DNA of 64,000 bases from positions 8,855 to 72,854 of the forward strand of contig JBBSFE010000015.1 of the NCBI GenBank assembly GCA_038239005.1. Direction: 5' to 3'. This document shows positions 62,858-64,000 of this stretch, piece after piece. The notes below the pieces were generated by a model, which saw nothing but the letters and a program-made list of their open reading frames with translations, was not told the origin of the DNA and ran no database searches. The stretch's first letter is position 1; every line of letters begins with the position of its first letter. A program made the translations under genes and the position numbers. This DNA is from DASXHD01 sp038239005. Lineage in GTDB: Bacteria; Myxococcota_A; Polyangia; Polyangiales; Polyangiaceae.

Positions 62858-64000
62858 ATGGCCGACGAAGACGCATTGAAGACGGAAGAGCCCGCCGCGC
62901 GCGAGGCCATTGCGCCACGGAAGGAGAACCCGCGGGATTTACGTGACATGCCCGCCGGGATCAGCCTTGCCGTCGCCGCCCTCTTGCCGACCATCTTCTT
63001 TTTGATCCTTCCGCCGCTCTCGAAGAGCGGCCTTTGGGACCCTTTCGAGCTCAACGTCGCCGACATGGCGCGGCGCATCGCGCTCAATATGTTCCACGCC
63101 GACAACCTCGCGCTCATCGGCGCCGACAACTCCCTGCCTCACTTGAACGATCTCGGCCGGCCCGAGCTGCCGTTCACGTCGATGGCGCTCGGCTTCAAGG
63201 TCTTCGGTTTGCACGAATGGGCTGGGCGTTTGCCGCTCGCGATTTGGGGCATCGTTGGGGTGGTCGCGACGTACGGCTTCGTCGCGCGCTTGGTCGATCG
63301 TCGCGCGGGCCTCTTCTCGGCCATCGCGCTCGCGACGATGCCGCTCTTTTTCGTGCAGTCGCGCACGATGCTCGGCGACGTCGTGACGATGACGAGCGTC
63401 GCGATCGCGTTCGGCGGTCTCGCCGTTGGCGCGTTCGACCGCACCGAAAAGGGCCCAGAGATCACACGCGCACGCGTGCTCTGGACGCTCTTCGGTTTTC
63501 TCGGGCTTTTCACGGGTTACTACTCGCGCGGAGCCATTCTCGGCCTCGGCGTGCCGCTCGTGTCCATCGGCGCCGCGTGGGGCGTGACGTGGGCCGCGGG
63601 TCGCCGAACGCGCGATCTATACGGTGACATTCTCGGCTTGCTCGCGCTCGTGTGCGGAGCGGCCGCTGTTTACTGGGGCGTGCTCGCGACCGCAAAAGTA
63701 GGGCCGACGCTCGTCGTCGCCGCCGGCGCAATCATGAAGACGCCCGCGCGTTACCCGACCTACGACCTCATCATCGGCACGGTCGGGCACTCGCTCGTTC
63801 CGTGGGCCGCGTTTGCGCCCTTCGCGTTTGGTCGATTGCTCCTCGCACCGACGTCACGGATGGGACCCATCGCCGAGCGCGAGAGCTACACACGCGTCGC
63901 GCTGCTCATCGGCACGGCCGTCGCGTTCGTCGCGCACGGCTACCTCGCCGCCAAGACCGACCTCATCCCGTTCTGCGCGCCCGCGCTCGTCGCGGCTGCA
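62858..64000 (+). CDS. GT39-type membrane glycosyltransferase (3' end missing)
   Basis: 381 residues are present; it is cut by the right edge. Acidic N-terminus, then at least eight membrane helices. After the first helix comes GLWDPFELNVADMARR, resembling the DPFE-like loop of ArnT/PMT-family enzymes, then GRPELPFTSMALGFKVFGLHEWAGRLPLAIWG. These transfer lipid-linked sugars in the inner membrane; likely acceptor is lipid A or protein. Confidence 0.82.
   Translation, partial: MADEDALKTEEPAAREAIAPRKENPRDLRDMPAGISLAVAALLPTIFFLILPPLSKSGLWDPFELNVADMARRIALNMFHADNLALIGADNSLPHLNDLGRPELPFTSMALGFKVFGLHEWAGRLPLAIWGIVGVVATYGFVARLVDRRAGLFSAIALATMPLFFVQSRTMLGDVVTMTSVAIAFGGLAVGAFDRTEKGPEITRARVLWTLFGFLGLFTGYYSRGAILGLGVPLVSIGAAWGVTWAAGRRTRDLYGDILGLLALVCGAAAVYWGVLATAKVGPTLVVAAGAIMKTPARYPTYDLIIGTVGHSLVPWAAFAPFAFGRLLLAPTSRMGPIAERESYTRVALLIGTAVAFVAHGYLAAKTDLIPFCAPALVAAA

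Overview
The window is high-GC bacterial chromosome, very likely from a myxobacterium (Myxococcota, Polyangia-like). This is inferred from the G/C-rich third codon positions, frequent GTG starts with 4-base stop/start overlaps, two serine/threonine kinases plus a PP2C phosphatase, many Asp/Gly/Ser-rich lipoproteins with a Cys a few residues after the signal, a MopE-type calcium motif, and myxobacterial-style duplicated or fused genes. Nothing looks like a phage, plasmid or CRISPR locus, and no rRNA or tRNA gene was seen. Gene density is about 95%.

Layout: 1-2077 clpA (cut by the window edge) and clpS on the minus strand. 2154-4672 Ser/Thr kinase, an unknown cytoplasmic protein and a small zinc-ribbon protein. 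4812-7633 a Tat-exported DUF362 protein followed by a membrane polyferredoxin. 7641-9819 is the most accessory stretch: microsatellite-like repeats, an IS481-family element with a frameshifted transposase and repeated ends, then an intact REP-associated (Y1/HUH) transposase. 9854-13614 GNAT acetyltransferase and two tandem paralogous ThuA-like lipoproteins. 13742-16967 heme genes hemE-hemH-hemG/Y with overlapping ends. 16984-21176 acyl-CoA mutase, DedA, PP2C phosphatase, frr. 21257-26454 secreted protein, metal ABC permease, Cys-rich repeat lipoprotein, SDR, DUF4911. 26468-30236 an rRNA methyltransferase/pseudouridine synthase fusion, a lipoprotein and a small roadblock-like protein. 30282-34778 aminopeptidase P, XerC, membrane sulfatase-like enzyme. 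34789-35349 ECF sigma factor broken by an in-frame TGA. 35475-38595 hisZ-purA-GST. 38596-39459 decayed region with a transposase fossil. 39460-43369 two TPR proteins and the Zn-ribbon/TIM44-like partner of the second kinase (43366-44484). 44521-50816 GH63 hydrolase, VWA lipoprotein, alpha/beta hydrolase, RlmI-like methyltransferase. 51053-58590 conserved core: TPR-like membrane protein, prs, rplY, pth, rpsF-rpsR-rplI, SDR, dnaB. 58638-64000 START-like lipoprotein, ArsA-like ATPase, era-der, and the start of a GT39-type glycosyltransferase.

How they work together: most of the window is housekeeping (protein turnover by ClpAPS, heme synthesis, translation, nucleotide and PRPP synthesis, replication, GTPases for ribosome assembly). 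Accessory content comprises mobile element debris and lineage-specific envelope proteins. The best candidates for undescribed biology are the kinase plus TIM44-like/zinc-ribbon/TerB membrane protein pair (translationally coupled), the RlmC-RluA type fusion, the tandem ThuA-like lipoproteins, and the sulfatase-like enzyme with a membrane domain and calcium motif.
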